A DNA stretch of 64,000 nucleotides from Deinococcus marmoris DSM 12784 (GCF_000701405.1 NZ_JNIV01000002.1:62001-126000), one strand, 5' to 3'. Positions 25,024 through 35,951 are shown, numbered from the stretch's first letter. Numbers and translations are program-made. The notes: generated by a model from the sequence alone, not told the origin.

Positions 25024-27381
25024 TCATGGCCGCCGCCTGGGAAGGTCCAGCAGTTCCGGCGATGCGGGCGTGGTGTCCTTCTCGCTGCGGGCCTGTCCCC
25101 GGCGGCCCAATCTGACCAGACTGCCCACCGCCAGCGCCACCATGCCCACCACCACGATTTCACCCAGGGTATCAAAACCCCGGAAATCCACCAGAATCAC
25201 GTTGACCACGTTCTTGCCGCCGCCCTCCTTGTAGGCGTTTTCCAGGTAATACGGCGAGATCGGCGGCGACAGAAAACGCAGGCTGGCCAGGACCAGTAGG
25301 GTGGCCCCCACACCCGCCGCCCCGGCCAGCCCCACGTCGATGATCCCGCGCGCCCGCCCGCGCGGCAGGCTGCGGAAGCCCGGCAGATAGCGGAAGACCA
25401 GCAGAAACAGGATCACCGTGACCGCCTCGATCAGCAGTTGGGTCAGCGCCAGATCGGGGGCGCGCATGGCCAGAAACGCGGTGGCGCTGCCGAAACCGGT
25501 CAGGCCGGTCAGGACCACGGCGGTCAGGCGGTTGCGCGACAGCAGCACGCCCAGCGCCCCGGCCACCAGCAGCACGGCGATGGGCAGCGTACTCAGGGGC
25601 ACGGCCTCCAGCGGCTGAAACACCTGCGGCGCACGCCACACCGCGTAGCCGCCCATCAGTCCGGCGGCGGCCAGCGTGAGGCGCAGCTGGTCCGGCAGCG
25701 CTAGACCCTGCGTCCCGGTGATCACGCGTGAGGCGAGAAGATTCAGGCCGTCCAGCAATGCCCGGTAGACCCGGTTGGAACTCAGGGGAAACTCCACATG
25801 CACCTGAAGAAAATAAACCCGCGCCGCCTGCCACACCAGCAGCGCAGCCAATCCCCAGGTCAGCAGGGTCAGCAGCAACGCGGGCGTGACCCCATGCCAC
25901 AGATACAGGTGACCCTCGTAGTCCGCGAACCCCAGCGCGGCCCCGGCCCGGCGGGTCAGCCACTCGGCACTGGCGGGCAGCACGCCGAACAGCAGCGCTG
26001 CCCCGGCCAGCAGCGCAGGCGGCAGCAGCAGACCCGGACCCGCCTCGTGAATCTGGGGCTTGAGGGGCTGCCCAGTGTCGTCCTCGGGGGCGCGGAAGTC
26101 GCCGAAGAAAATACTGATCAGCCGCACGCAGTAGGCCAGCGTGAAGGCGCTGCCGATCACGGCCACGGCGATAAACCCTGGCCCGGCATGAATCATCGCC
26201 TCGTAGAACAGCTCCTTGGAGATAAAGCCCCCCAGCGGCGGCAGCCCGGCCATGCTCAGGGTGGCAAGCAGGGCCACGGCGAAGGTCAGCGGCAACTTGC
26301 GCCGCAGTCCCGACAACCGGAAGGTCTCGCGCGTGCCGGTTTCGTGATCGATGATGCCCACCACGAAGAACAGCGCCGCTTTAAAGGCCGCGTGGTTGAG
26401 CAGGTGGGTGGTGGCGGCAAAGCGGCCCTCCGCGTCGGCCAGCCCGTACAGCGCCATCAGCAGGCCCAGTTGCGACACGGTGGAAAAGGCCAGCAGCGCC
26501 TTGAGGTCCGTCTGCTTCAGCGCCCGCCACGATCCCCAGAACATCGTCGCCACCCCTAGCGGCACGATAATTCCGCTCCACAGGGCACTACTGCCAAAGA
26601 TCAGCCCGAACTTGGCCACCAGCACCACCCCGGCCTTGACCATCGTGGCCGAGTGCAGAAAAGCGGAAACCGGGGTGGGCGCTTCCATCGCGGTGGGCAG
26701 CCACAGATGGAAGGGGAGCTGCGCGCTCTTGGTGAAGGCCGCCAGCAGCGTGAGCAGCAGCGCCGGGATAAACAGGGGCGAGGCCCGCACCGCCTCCAGG
26801 TCCAGCCCTGAAAGGGTGGTGCTGCCCCCGGCCACCGACAGCAGGGCCACCGCCGCCAACAGGCCCAGCCCCCCCAGCGCACTGACCAGAAACGCCTTGA
26901 TCGCGCCGTCACGCGCCTCGCTGCGGGTGTGCCACAGGCCGATCAAGAGGAAGCTGGTCACGCTGGTCATCTCCCAGAAGGCGAACAGGGCGATCATGTT
27001 GTCGCTGAGAACCAGTCCCAGCATAGAGCCGCCGAACAGCAGCAGGTACGGGTAGAAGCGCCCGAAGCGTTCGCGCTCCGACAGGTAGGCCACCGAGTAC
27101 AGCGAGGCCAGCGCCCCGATCACGCCGATCAGGACCGCGAACAGCAGCGAGAAGCCGTCGCCCCGGAAGGCGAAATTCAGGCCCAGTTCCGGCACCCAGC
27201 CCGTCACCTGACTCAGCGGAGTGCCGCCCACCTCCACACTGTTTCCGGCCAGTGGCACGGCCAGCAGCAGGGCGGGCACAAAGCCCAGGGCCGCCAGATA
27301 CCCGGTGCGGCGGCCCAGTTGGCGGGCCATCAGCGCACACACGGCGGCCATGATCAGGGGGAACAGGACGGCGAGGGTCAC
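25024..27381 (-). CDS. mnhA: Na+/H+ antiporter (Mrp) subunit A
   Basis: 785 aa from GTG 27381. Largest Mrp subunit: NuoL-like N-terminal part (residues 1 to about 500) with FWEMTSVTSFLLIGLWH (Glu of TM5) and HLWLPTAMEAPTPVSAFLHSATMVKAG, followed by an MrpA-specific C-terminal domain (MRAPDLALTQLLIEAVTVILFLLVFRYLP) and a final NVILVDFRGFDTLGEIVVVGMVALAV segment. The complex exchanges cytoplasmic Na+ (or K+) for external protons and supports alkali/salt tolerance. No clear ribosome site or -10 box was seen before the GTG, so the start is less certain than the family. Confidence 0.93.
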   Translation of the reverse strand: MTLAVLFPLIMAAVCALMARQLGRRTGYLAALGFVPALLLAVPLAGNSVEVGGTPLSQVTGWVPELGLNFAFRGDGFSLLFAVLIGVIGALASLYSVAYLSERERFGRFYPYLLLFGGSMLGLVLSDNMIALFAFWEMTSVTSFLLIGLWHTRSEARDGAIKAFLVSALGGLGLLAAVALLSVAGGSTTLSGLDLEAVRASPLFIPALLLTLLAAFTKSAQLPFHLWLPTAMEAPTPVSAFLHSATMVKAGVVLVAKFGLIFGSSALWSGIIVPLGVATMFWGSWRALKQTDLKALLAFSTVSQLGLLMALYGLADAEGRFAATTHLLNHAAFKAALFFVVGIIDHETGTRETFRLSGLRRKLPLTFAVALLATLSMAGLPPLGGFISKELFYEAMIHAGPGFIAVAVIGSAFTLAYCVRLISIFFGDFRAPEDDTGQPLKPQIHEAGPGLLLPPALLAGAALLFGVLPASAEWLTRRAGAALGFADYEGHLYLWHGVTPALLLTLLTWGLAALLVWQAARVYFLQVHVEFPLSSNRVYRALLDGLNLLASRVITGTQGLALPDQLRLTLAAAGLMGGYAVWRAPQVFQPLEAVPLSTLPIAVLLVAGALGVLLSRNRLTAVVLTGLTGFGSATAFLAMRAPDLALTQLLIEAVTVILFLLVFRYLPGFRSLPRGRARGIIDVGLAGAAGVGATLLVLASLRFLSPPISPYYLENAYKEGGGKNVVNVILVDFRGFDTLGEIVVVGMVALAVGSLVRLGRRGQARSEKDTTPASPELLDLPRRRP

Positions 27382-27547
27382 AGTTTGGGGTCAGTGGCGA
27401 ACAGAGGGGCGATCATGCGCGCTCTATCAAATCACACCCGGATGAACGGCGCACCGCCGGGGGTTACACGGTTGCACGGCGCGCAGCTTTGCAGCCGTCT
27501 CCATTCCCCGCCTAGACCGCCCGCCCTCAGCCTCTCCCCCGCCCCTC

Positions 27548-27553
27548 TACACT
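27548..27553 (+). promoter_or_regulatory. -10 box of the aro leader (leaderless leader peptide)
   Basis: TACACT ends exactly 6 nt before the ATG of the leader ORF at 27560. The same box, spacing and following C-run precede dgt (9484). Confidence 0.65.
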
Positions 27554-27559
27554 TTCCCC

Positions 27560-27610
27560 ATGCTTTTCAGCAGCGCGTTTTTTTATTGGTTCCGTTTCCA
27601 CCGGGCCTAG
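27560..27610 (+). CDS. Aromatic-rich leader peptide of DAHP synthase
   Basis: 16 codons plus TAG encode [16 protein letters not shown]. Seven residues are aromatic (five Phe, one Tyr, one Trp), six of them clustered in codons 7-13. The ORF lies 106 nt before the DAHP synthase gene, the first enzyme of aromatic amino acid synthesis. It has no Shine-Dalgarno sequence but a -10 box 6 nt upstream, so ribosomes should load on the 5' end. Composition and position match attenuation leader peptides such as PheL; the peptide itself is presumably without function. Its last codons CAC-CGG-GC are complementary to the 5' arm of the terminator downstream. Confidence 0.75.
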   Translation: MLFSSAFFYWFRFHRA

Positions 27611-27634
27611 CATCGCGCTGTTTCAATCCCCTGA

Positions 27635-27679
27635 CCGCCCGGTAGACGCCCCACAAAGGCCACCGGGCGGCGTTTTTTG
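27635..27679 (+). terminator. Attenuator terminator upstream of DAHP synthase
   Basis: CCGCCCGGT (27635-27643) pairs with ACCGGGCGG (27662-27670), followed by CGTTTTTTG; an inner GCC/GGC pair extends the stem. Alternative pairing: ACCGGGC at 27600-27606, in the last leader codons, is perfectly complementary to GCCCGGT at 27637-27643 and would prevent the terminator. This gives a two-state switch controlled by the ribosome position on the leader ORF. Confidence 0.75.
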
Positions 27680-27716
27680 CCCCTGCTCAGACACACAGCC
27701 AAAAGGAGAACCGCAC

Positions 27717-28817
27717 ATGACCCAGCTCTCAGAAGTTGAACTGCCCACGCCCGAAACACAGACGCCCGCGCCCAGCCGCACCGAGAACCTGAATGTGTCC
27801 AGCTTCACGCCGCTGCCCACGCCCCGCGAACTGAAAAGCGCGCTGCCGCTGACGCCAGGGGCCGAGCGCACCGTGCTGGCCGGGCGTCAGGCGGCGCAGG
27901 CCATCTTGCGTGGCGAGGACGCCCGCCTGCTGGTGGTGGTGGGGCCGTGCAGCGTCCACGACTCCGGCGCGGCGCTGGAGTACGCCCGCAGGCTGGCCGC
28001 ACTGCGGGAACAGGTGGCAGGCACACTGGAAGTTCAGATGCGCGTCTACGTGGACAAACCCCGCACGACGGTGGGCTGGCGCGGCTTTCTGATGGACCCC
28101 GACATGACCGGCGCAAACGATGTGGGCCGGGGTCTGGCCCTGACCCGCCGCCTGATGCTGGAGGTGGGCGAGCTGGGCCTGCCCGTCGCCACCGAGCTGC
28201 TGGACCCCTTCGCGCCGCAGTACCTGTTCGACGCCGTGGCCTGGGCCTGTCTGGGCGCACGCACCACCGAATCGCAGACGCACCGGGTCATGGCGAGCGC
28301 GGTGAGCGCCCCGATGGGTTTCAAGAACGGCACGGGGGGCGGCCTCAAGCTGGCGGTGGACGCGATGGTGGCGGCAGCCCACCCGCACGTCTTCTTTACC
28401 GTGGACGACGACGGGCGGGCGTGCATCGTGCAGACCGAGGGCAATCCCAACGGCCACATCATTCTGCGCGGCGGCAAGAATGGGCCGAATTACGCTCCGC
28501 AGTTCGTCAAGGAAGCCGCCGATCTGATCACGGCGGCAGGACGGCCCCCGGCGGTCATGGTGGACTGCTCTCATGCCAACAGCGGCAGCGATTTCCAGAG
28601 GCAGGGCCTGATCTGGCGCGACGTGGTGCAGCAGCGCCTGGGCGGCCAGCATGCCATCCGGGGCCTGATGCTGGAAAGCAATCTGGAGGAGGGCAAGCAG
28701 AGTGTCCCCGCCGATCCCAATGACCTGAAGTACGGCGTCAGCGTCACCGATGCTTGCGTGGGCTGGGCCGAAACCGAGGCGCTGCTGCTGGAGGCAGACG
28801 CGGCTTTGCGGGGCTGA
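27717..28817 (+). CDS. aroF: 3-deoxy-7-phosphoheptulonate synthase (DAHP synthase, class I AroFGH type)
   Basis: 366 aa, AAAAGGAG 8 nt before ATG. First step of the shikimate pathway: phosphoenolpyruvate plus erythrose-4-phosphate gives DAHP. Signatures: [10 protein letters not shown] (metal Cys), [44 protein letters not shown] and [16 protein letters not shown]. The class (E. coli-type, about 350 aa, with an N-terminal regulatory extension) is normally feedback-inhibited by Phe, Tyr or Trp. Expression is predicted to be controlled by the leader peptide and terminator directly upstream. It is monocistronic here. Which of aroF/G/H it corresponds to cannot be decided. Confidence 0.92.
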   Translation: MTQLSEVELPTPETQTPAPSRTENLNVSSFTPLPTPRELKSALPLTPGAERTVLAGRQAAQAILRGEDARLLVVVGPCSVHDSGAALEYARRLAALREQVAGTLEVQMRVYVDKPRTTVGWRGFLMDPDMTGANDVGRGLALTRRLMLEVGELGLPVATELLDPFAPQYLFDAVAWACLGARTTESQTHRVMASAVSAPMGFKNGTGGGLKLAVDAMVAAAHPHVFFTVDDDGRACIVQTEGNPNGHIILRGGKNGPNYAPQFVKEAADLITAAGRPPAVMVDCSHANSGSDFQRQGLIWRDVVQQRLGGQHAIRGLMLESNLEEGKQSVPADPNDLKYGVSVTDACVGWAETEALLLEADAALRG

Positions 28818-28826
28818 GATGGAAGG

Positions 28827-28897
28827 CGAACCCCTCTCCTGCGGAGCTTTGCAAGCCAGTCTGCTTTGCCGCCAGCTCCTCTCAAGGGGAGCCAGGA
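28827..28897. repeat. Palindromic interspersed repeat, family B (partial copy)
   Basis: Contains CCAGTCTGCTTTGCCGCCAGCTCC and CTCTCAAGGGGAGCC, matching the left half of the repeat at 4261-4388. Confidence 0.5.
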
Positions 28898-28938
28898 AAG
28901 ACGACTGACAGGCAGAGGGCCAGACAGGAATGTCAACG

Positions 28939-28980
28939 CAAGAGCCGGAGAAATGGGAATCCCCACGTCTCCGGCTCTTG
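28939..28980. terminator. Hairpin between aroF and mglA (convergent)
   Basis: Perfect 12-bp stem CAAGAGCCGGAG / CTCCGGCTCTTG with an 18-nt loop, no T-run. It lies between two convergent genes and probably serves both. Confidence 0.65.
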
Positions 28981-28992
28981 CCCAACTCTGCT

Positions 28993-29583
<591 letters not shown>

Positions 29584-29662
29584 GCGCTGGTGCCTCCTGT
29601 GGGCGGATTCAGTGATGGGAGAAAGTACGGTTCAGCCGGGGCGGAGCCTGTCTTCGGAAGGC

Positions 29663-30148
<486 letters not shown>

Positions 30149-30258
30149 GAAATGCAGTATGAACACAGGCCAGCACAAGAACCTGACGGCACTGGAAATG
30201 AGTGGCGAAAATGCCGCATTGGTGTGGTGTGCGGCCCATCTCTGGCGTGGTCAGGCGC

Positions 30259-30264
30259 TAGACT
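30259..30264 (+). promoter_or_regulatory. -10 box of the glycosidase gene (leaderless)
   Basis: TAGACT ends 7 nt before GTG 30272. Confidence 0.5.
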
Positions 30265-30271
30265 CCGCCGC

Positions 30272-32254
30272 GTGAAGTTCGGGCAGAGGGTTGGAAAGAA
30301 GCGGGCGCTGGGCATATTGCTCATGATCGGGGCCGCGTTGCTGGCCGGAGCGGCGGACGCACGCCCCACCGCCATTGGCGGCATCCGGCAGAGCGCCAGT
30401 GTGGACTCCAGAATGCTGGGCGGCAGCGAGATGCTGGCGGTCTGGACCCTGCCGCGCCTGGGCGTCTCGGTCCGCAACGATCCGCAGGACCTGCGGCTGC
30501 TGCTGGGCAAAAGGGAACTGCGGTACGCCCCTGGCAAGGGCTGGACGGCGCACGGATTTGCGCTGACGGACACCCTGCCCACGCCCATGATCGAGGGCGG
30601 GAGCCTGTATGTGCCGTTGCGAGCGCTGGGGCTGCTGGGCGTCCGGGTGCTGGCCGATACCCCCGGCCTGCTGGCCTTCGCCGCGCCTGCCAGCGTGCCG
30701 ATGGCGACGCTGCTGCCCTCGGACGGGGGACCGGAACGCCCGGTGATCAGACCGCCCGTAAGCGCGACACCCTCAGCGCCAGCGACCACCGCAGTTCAGC
30801 CCGCGCCAGCAGCGCCAGCCTCTCCCCCACCTGCCGTCACTCCATCTCCAGTTTCCCCCGAATCTTTGCCCAACATTCAGCCTGTTCCAGCGCTGCCCAC
30901 GCCGACGCCCCCCCCACTCGTTCCCAGCCTGACTGTGCCGAGGGTGGCGAATCTGGACACGGTGCGGATCAGCCGGACGCTGTACCGCACGGTGGAAGTT
31001 CAGCGGGTGGTGATGGACCTGAGCGCCCCGGCCTCGCAGGAGATTTCGCGGGAGGGCGGTGGCCTGAGTGTCTTTCTCCCCGGTGTCACGGTGACCGGCA
31101 GCCAGCAGACGCTGCCGGGGGGCGACACGCTGACCCTTGCACAGACCGGGGCAGGCGCGGCCATCCGGCTGGCAACCGGGGGCGGACGCAGCGAGATCTT
31201 CACGCTGGAAGACCCATTCCGGGTGGTCATCGACACCACCACCTACAGGGATTCGAGCGTGCCGCCGCCGATCGACCCCGAGGCCCTGCCCGCCGGAGTG
31301 ACCTACCGCAACAGGGAACTGCTGCACCTCCTGAGCTTCGATCCGGCCCTCTTCCAGCCGCGCGTGGTGAGTGCGCCCCTGGGCCGCTCGCTGTCGGTGC
31401 TGGACCTGGTGAAATCGGCGGGAGGGGTGGCCGGGGTCAACGGTGGATACTTTGACCCGCGCAGCAGCCTGCCCGTCGATCTGGTGGCGGTGGGCGGCCT
31501 GATGACGGCGGCCAGCCTGGAAAAACGCGCCACCGTGGGCTTCACGGCGGGAGGTGAAACGCTGTTCGGCTACCCGCGCCCGCGCTATGTCCTCAGCGGA
31601 CCGTTCGGCAGCGTGACCGTGAACAGCGTGCGCGCCACGCCCAACGCTGCGCTGCTGACCGCCTTCGTGGGAGACGGAAAAACGTTGGTGGGCGGCACGG
31701 GTCTGACCACCCTGCTGCTGGCTCCCGGCAGTGTCAGCGTCACCCGCGCCGTGACCGGGCAGGTCATCCCGCCCCCCCGGACGCTGGCCTTCACCTTCGA
31801 TCCAGCGCGTTTTCCAGCCCTACCCGTTGCGGCGGGCGCACCGCTCATTGTCGCCCTGAACTGGCAGGCCACCGACGCCCCCTGGGGCAGCGCCGTGGAC
31901 GCCCTGAGCGCCGGGCCGCTGCTGGTGCAGGGCGGCAAGGTGGTGATCGACCCGCGCCGGGAGGGTTTCAACACCGCCGCCGGCGTCTGGCGCTCTACCC
32001 GGCAATCCGCGCTGGGCACGCTGGGCGGTCAGCCCACCATCGCCTATTTCGAGTACGGCACCCCCGAAGCCTTCGCTGCGGCCCTGGCCGGGGCAGGCGT
32101 GCGCGACGCCGTGCGGATGGACAGCGGCAGCAGCGCCACCGCCTACCTTCAGGGCGGCTACGCGGGGTTGGGCGGCTACCTGAACACGGTCTGGAGCCAG
32201 CCGGTGCCGAACGCCATCGTGTTCGTCCCGCGCGGCGTGGCCGGGAAGAAGTAA
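30272..32254 (+). CDS. Exported phosphodiester glycosidase (NAGPA/DUF2233) family protein
   Basis: 660 aa from GTG 30272, fixed by the -10 box and the signal peptide that follows ([30 protein letters not shown]). Order: a copper-amine-oxidase-N-like/cell-wall domain (about 20-125; [16 protein letters not shown]), a long Pro/Ala/Ser linker (about 165-240), an AMIN-like beta domain (about 245-345; [13 protein letters not shown]), and the NAGPA domain (about 370-660) with GVNGGYFDP and the catalytic-type [11 protein letters not shown] near the end. NAGPA domains cleave phosphodiester-linked sugars; a role at the cell envelope or peptidoglycan is inferred. Confidence 0.82.
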   Translation: MKFGQRVGKKRALGILLMIGAALLAGAADARPTAIGGIRQSASVDSRMLGGSEMLAVWTLPRLGVSVRNDPQDLRLLLGKRELRYAPGKGWTAHGFALTDTLPTPMIEGGSLYVPLRALGLLGVRVLADTPGLLAFAAPASVPMATLLPSDGGPERPVIRPPVSATPSAPATTAVQPAPAAPASPPPAVTPSPVSPESLPNIQPVPALPTPTPPPLVPSLTVPRVANLDTVRISRTLYRTVEVQRVVMDLSAPASQEISREGGGLSVFLPGVTVTGSQQTLPGGDTLTLAQTGAGAAIRLATGGGRSEIFTLEDPFRVVIDTTTYRDSSVPPPIDPEALPAGVTYRNRELLHLLSFDPALFQPRVVSAPLGRSLSVLDLVKSAGGVAGVNGGYFDPRSSLPVDLVAVGGLMTAASLEKRATVGFTAGGETLFGYPRPRYVLSGPFGSVTVNSVRATPNAALLTAFVGDGKTLVGGTGLTTLLLAPGSVSVTRAVTGQVIPPPRTLAFTFDPARFPALPVAAGAPLIVALNWQATDAPWGSAVDALSAGPLLVQGGKVVIDPRREGFNTAAGVWRSTRQSALGTLGGQPTIAYFEYGTPEAFAAALAGAGVRDAVRMDSGSSATAYLQGGYAGLGGYLNTVWSQPVPNAIVFVPRGVAGKK

Positions 32255-32340
32255 TTCCGCTGATCTGAACTTACATTGATTCGCTGAAAGCAGAATATTC
32301 GCATTTTATACGCCTATGAGCAGAATCTGGGCCACGGGTT

Positions 32341-32375
32341 TAGACTGCCTTCCAGACCCCAGTTCACGGGTCTGG
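32341..32375 (+). promoter_or_regulatory. Promoter and 5' hairpin of the subtilase gene
   Basis: TAGACT (32341-32346) could start transcription near 32353, which is where a hairpin begins: CCAGACCC (32352-32359) with GGGTCTGG (32368-32375), 8-nt loop. It ends just before the GGGGGGACGGC ribosome site and the ATG at 32386. A 5'-terminal hairpin would protect the mRNA or limit ribosome access. Confidence 0.4.
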
Positions 32376-32385
32376 GGGGGACGGC

Positions 32386-33615
32386 ATGAAAAAGGACCGT
32401 TTTATCGTGTGGCGGCAGGACGCCAGCATTCAGGCCAGGGCGCAGGAAGGCAGCGCCGCGCCTCCCCGGATGGACGCGGCAGACGCGCCCGTCCCCCTCT
32501 CTCAGATGACGCTGAAGGTTGAATCCCTGGATCGCCGTGAACTCCCTGATCTGCTTCAGGAAAGGGGCGTGCAGATGGCCGCCCCCAGCATTCCCATGCG
32601 CCTGATCCGCCCGGTCAGTCGTGCGGAGGCCGATGCGAGCGCCACTGGACCCACCTGGGGCGTTCAGGCTGTAAAAGCCGACACCAGCCCGCAAAACGGC
32701 AAGGGTGTGACCGTTGCCATCCTGGACACCGGCATCGACCCGGAGCATCCGGCCTTCGCGGGCGTGAATCTGGTGCGGCGCGACTTCACGCTGGCAGAGG
32801 GTGACGCCGACGGTGGCATGGATGCCGAGGGCCACGGCACCCACTGCGCCGGAACGGTGTTTGGACGGGATGTGGACGGCCAGCGCATCGGCGTGGCCCC
32901 CGGCGTTCAGCGCGCGCTGATCGGGCGGGTGCTGGGCGCGGACGGCAGCGGCAGCAGCGAGGGCATTGCGCGGGCACTGGCCTGGGCGGTGCAGGAGGGC
33001 GCACATGTGGTCAGCATGTCGCTGGGCATGGACTTTCCGGGGCTTGTGGCCGAACTGATTAAGCGCGGCCTGCCCGCCGAACTGGCCACCTCACAGGCTC
33101 TGCTGGACTACCGCGCCAACCTGGGCCTGTTTGGCGCGCTGGCCGCCTACGCCCGCAGCTACGGCGGAGACGCCACGCCCACGCTGCTGATCGCCGCAGC
33201 GGGCAACGAGAGCCGCCGCCAGCAGAACCCCGACTGGGAGGTGGGCGTCGCGCCGCCCGCGACCTCCGACGGGTTTATCTCGGTGGCGGCGGTGGGATTA
33301 GGGAGCGGAAACAAACCAGACGCGGGCCTGACCGTCGCACCGTTTTCCAACACGGGGGCTACCCTCAGCGGTCCCGGCGTGAACGTCACCTCGGCCAAAC
33401 TGGGCGGGGGTCTGGTGGCCTATAGCGGCACCAGCATGGCCACGCCACATGTCGCCGGGGTTGCGGCGCTGTGGTTCCAGTCGCTGATCAACTCGGGTGA
33501 TCTGACGCGCAACACGGTGGAAACTGCGCTGAAAGGCAGTGCCACGCGCGGACCCCTGGGCGCGGGCGTGGACAAGCTGGATGTGGGATTGGGGTTGGTG
33601 CAGGCTCCGCAATAG
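32386..33615 (+). CDS. Subtilisin-like S8 serine protease
   Basis: 409 aa. Complete catalytic triad: Asp114 in VAILDTGIDPEHP, His153 in GHGTHCAGT, Ser350 in SGTSMATPHVAG, with oxyanion Asn274 in AAAGNES. Residues 1 to about 95 resemble an inhibitor-I9/propeptide region (SLDRRELPDLLQERGVQMAAPSIPMRLIRPV). There is no signal peptide; the N-terminus is MKKDRFIVWRQDASIQ. The enzyme is therefore either cytoplasmic or exported by another route. Cytoplasmic subtilases with short pro-regions are known in Bacillus (IspA). GGGGGGACGGC precedes the ATG. Confidence 0.88.
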   Translation: MKKDRFIVWRQDASIQARAQEGSAAPPRMDAADAPVPLSQMTLKVESLDRRELPDLLQERGVQMAAPSIPMRLIRPVSRAEADASATGPTWGVQAVKADTSPQNGKGVTVAILDTGIDPEHPAFAGVNLVRRDFTLAEGDADGGMDAEGHGTHCAGTVFGRDVDGQRIGVAPGVQRALIGRVLGADGSGSSEGIARALAWAVQEGAHVVSMSLGMDFPGLVAELIKRGLPAELATSQALLDYRANLGLFGALAAYARSYGGDATPTLLIAAAGNESRRQQNPDWEVGVAPPATSDGFISVAAVGLGSGNKPDAGLTVAPFSNTGATLSGPGVNVTSAKLGGGLVAYSGTSMATPHVAGVAALWFQSLINSGDLTRNTVETALKGSATRGPLGAGVDKLDVGLGLVQAPQ

Positions 33616-33645
33616 ATAGAAGTGGAGTTGCACGTCTCCCCTCTC

Positions 33646-34215
33646 TCAAACCCCGAGACGTTCATTTCTCTTCGCCGACTCCACCCTCAGCATTTCCAGC
33701 AGCCGCAGATATGCCTGCGCGGTTACCTGCACGTCGCCGTAGCTGCGGTGGCGTCCGCCGGGGGCAAAGTTCAGGCCCAGGCGTTCGGCCAGCACGGTCA
33801 GGTTGTGGGCGCGTTCGCGCGGGAAGGCGCGGCGGGAAAGCTGCACGGTGCAATGTTCCGCCGCCGGTTTCCAGACCAGACCCTGGCGTTGGGCATTGGC
33901 GCGCATGAAGCCGCTGTCGAAGCCGATGTTGTGCGCCACCACCGCCGAGTCGCCCACGAACTCCAGAAATTCGGGCAGTACCTCGGTCATGGTGGGCGCG
34001 TGGCGGACCATCTCGTTGCTGATTCCGTGAATGCGCTCCACACGCCAGGGAATCAGCAGCGGCTGGCCGAAGTCGCCGACGGGCTTGACGAGCGTTTCAT
34101 ATTTCTGCGTTTCCTCGATGCGGCCATCCACCACCCGCACCGCGCCGATTTCCACGATGGCGTCTCGCTCCGGCGAGAGGCCCGTGGTTTCCAGATCGAA
34201 GACGACGACGTTCAC
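33646..34215 (-). CDS. DnaQ-like 3'-5' exonuclease
   Basis: 189 aa from GTG 34215, chosen because TAGCCT lies 7 nt upstream and the protein starts right at the first strand of the fold ([26 protein letters not shown]). Exo I motif DLETTG, Exo [16 protein letters not shown] and Exo III-epsilon [15 protein letters not shown] (H...D) are all present. This is the epsilon subunit/DEDDh family: proofreading exonuclease of DNA polymerase III or an RNase T-like enzyme. No polymerase gene adjoins, so assignment as dnaQ is tentative. Confidence 0.85.
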   Translation of the reverse strand: MNVVVFDLETTGLSPERDAIVEIGAVRVVDGRIEETQKYETLVKPVGDFGQPLLIPWRVERIHGISNEMVRHAPTMTEVLPEFLEFVGDSAVVAHNIGFDSGFMRANAQRQGLVWKPAAEHCTVQLSRRAFPRERAHNLTVLAERLGLNFAPGGRHRSYGDVQVTAQAYLRLLEMLRVESAKRNERLGV

Positions 34216-34222
34216 GCCGCTT

Positions 34223-34228
34223 AGGCTA
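34223..34228 (-). promoter_or_regulatory. -10 box of the exonuclease gene (leaderless)
   Basis: TAGCCT on the minus strand, 7 nt before GTG 34215. Confidence 0.5.
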
Positions 34229-34285
34229 GCGCGCGGGACAGGACGGAACTGAAAGACGGTGAGTTGAGGCAGCAATTGCAGATGC

Positions 34286-35175
34286 TCAAATCGCCCCTCC
34301 TCCCATCAGTCCTCCCACCGCCTCCTCCTTGCCCTTGGCCTCCACCTCGATCCAGGGCACATCGGCAAAGGCAGCGGGTAGGTGCGTGATCAGGTGGCTG
34401 TGGCGGCGGTCCTGCGGGCTGTCGATGCCGTTGGACAGGTGGACCACCTGCCAGTCGGGCGGGGTCCAGGTGGCGCGGGCTTTCAGCACCCACTCGCGCA
34501 CGGCGGGATCGTCCTGATCAGGGAGTTTGTCGTGGATGACGTGATGGTGGCCGTCGTAGACCAGCGGCACGCCCGTGGCCTCACAGACGGGCAGCAGATC
34601 GGCGGGCCCGTAGGCGTACTCGTCGTTTTCCAGGCCCAGGCGCAGACGGGCAGCGTCGGGCAGATTGGGGATGACCGCCTGCAATTCGGCGGCGCGGCCC
34701 CCCTTGCCACCGTGCAGCAGCAGCAGATTCCAGGGACTGCGCTCCAGGCCCAGGCCGTCCATCACGCGGGCGTGCGAGTTCAGGGCGTGGACGCTGCGGA
34801 CGCGCACATCCGGGGTGTCGCTGTTCAGGACGATGAACTGTTCGGGGTGCATCAGCACGCGAATCTTCCGGTCCACGAACGCCTGCCCCGCCTCTCGCAA
34901 CTGCCCCGAAAGAGAGGTCAGCACCGCCTCCCCCGTATCGTCACCGATCAGGTCCAGCATGGGAAAGAGGCTGGCGCTCATGCGGTACAGGCGAATACCG
35001 CGTGCCGCGCAGAAGTCGGCAGCGCCGCGCAATCTGGAGATGTTGTCGGTGTAGAGGTCCAGCAGTTTGGCCTCGCGCTCAGTCGGTGACAGCGCCCGGT
35101 AGCGGCTAAGGGTCACGGTGCGGAATCGAACCTCTGGCCCCACGGTCATGCAGACCAGACCATAAGCAGGGGCGG

Positions 35176-35179
<4 letters not shown>
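34286..35179 (-). CDS. uvsE: UV damage endonuclease UvsE/UVDE
   Basis: 297 aa from GTG 35179, whose GTGA overlaps the stop of the DUF2256 gene. TIM-barrel metal-dependent endonuclease that nicks 5' of UV photoproducts and starts an alternative excision repair pathway known from D. radiodurans. Family sequence: [93 protein letters not shown] and [17 protein letters not shown]. Metal ligands (Glu, His, Asp) are present. Third gene of the gntK-DUF2256-uvsE operon. Confidence 0.94.
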
Positions 35180-35344
<165 letters not shown>

Positions 35345-35355
<11 letters not shown>

Positions 35356-35857
35356 CGGCAATTCCCAGGGCAGACAGCGTGATGCGTGTCAGATCAGCAG
35401 ATGAGTCCTGCGCCGTGACATGCAGGGTCAGCACATCAGCCTCTCCCCGGTCCGGCGGCTCCAGCGTCTGCAACTGCGAGGGCAGCAGATCGGCGTGGGC
35501 GTAATGTCCACCGCGCTCTTGCAGACGCTCCAGCAGCAGCGACGGTGGCACGTTCAGAAACACGAAACGGGTGTGCGGCACGCGCAGCACGTCGCGGTAG
35601 CTATGGCGCAGCGAGGAACACGCCAGGATCACATCGGGCAGCGCCAGCAGTTCGGCACGCAACCGTTCCAGCCACGGCTGACGGTCCTCGTCGCTCAGGC
35701 CCAGCCCGGCGGCCATCTTCGCGCGTGCCTCACTGGTATGAAAGTCGTCGCCGTCCAGAAACGGCCAGCCAGTGCGCGCCGCCAGCGCCTGCCCCAGCGT
35801 GGTCTTACCACTGCCGGACACGCCCATCAAGATCAGTCTCACTTTGCTTGCCGCCAC
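35345..35857 (-). CDS. gntK: Gluconokinase
   Basis: 170 aa from GTG 35857 (GGGAG 5 nt upstream); a TTG start at 35878 is the alternative. P-loop kinase that phosphorylates gluconate to 6-phosphogluconate. Signatures: [56 protein letters not shown] and [33 protein letters not shown] near the C-terminus, all diagnostic for GntK. Its 3' end overlaps the DUF2256 gene. Metabolic and repair genes thus share an operon. Confidence 0.92.
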
Positions 35858-35951
35858 ATCGCTCCCAGTCTGTCGCAACTGGGCCGCGCGTGGACGAGAG
35901 CAATGGGGAGGCTCCCTTCATCTGTAGGCAAGACTGGGTTACAGGCAAACC

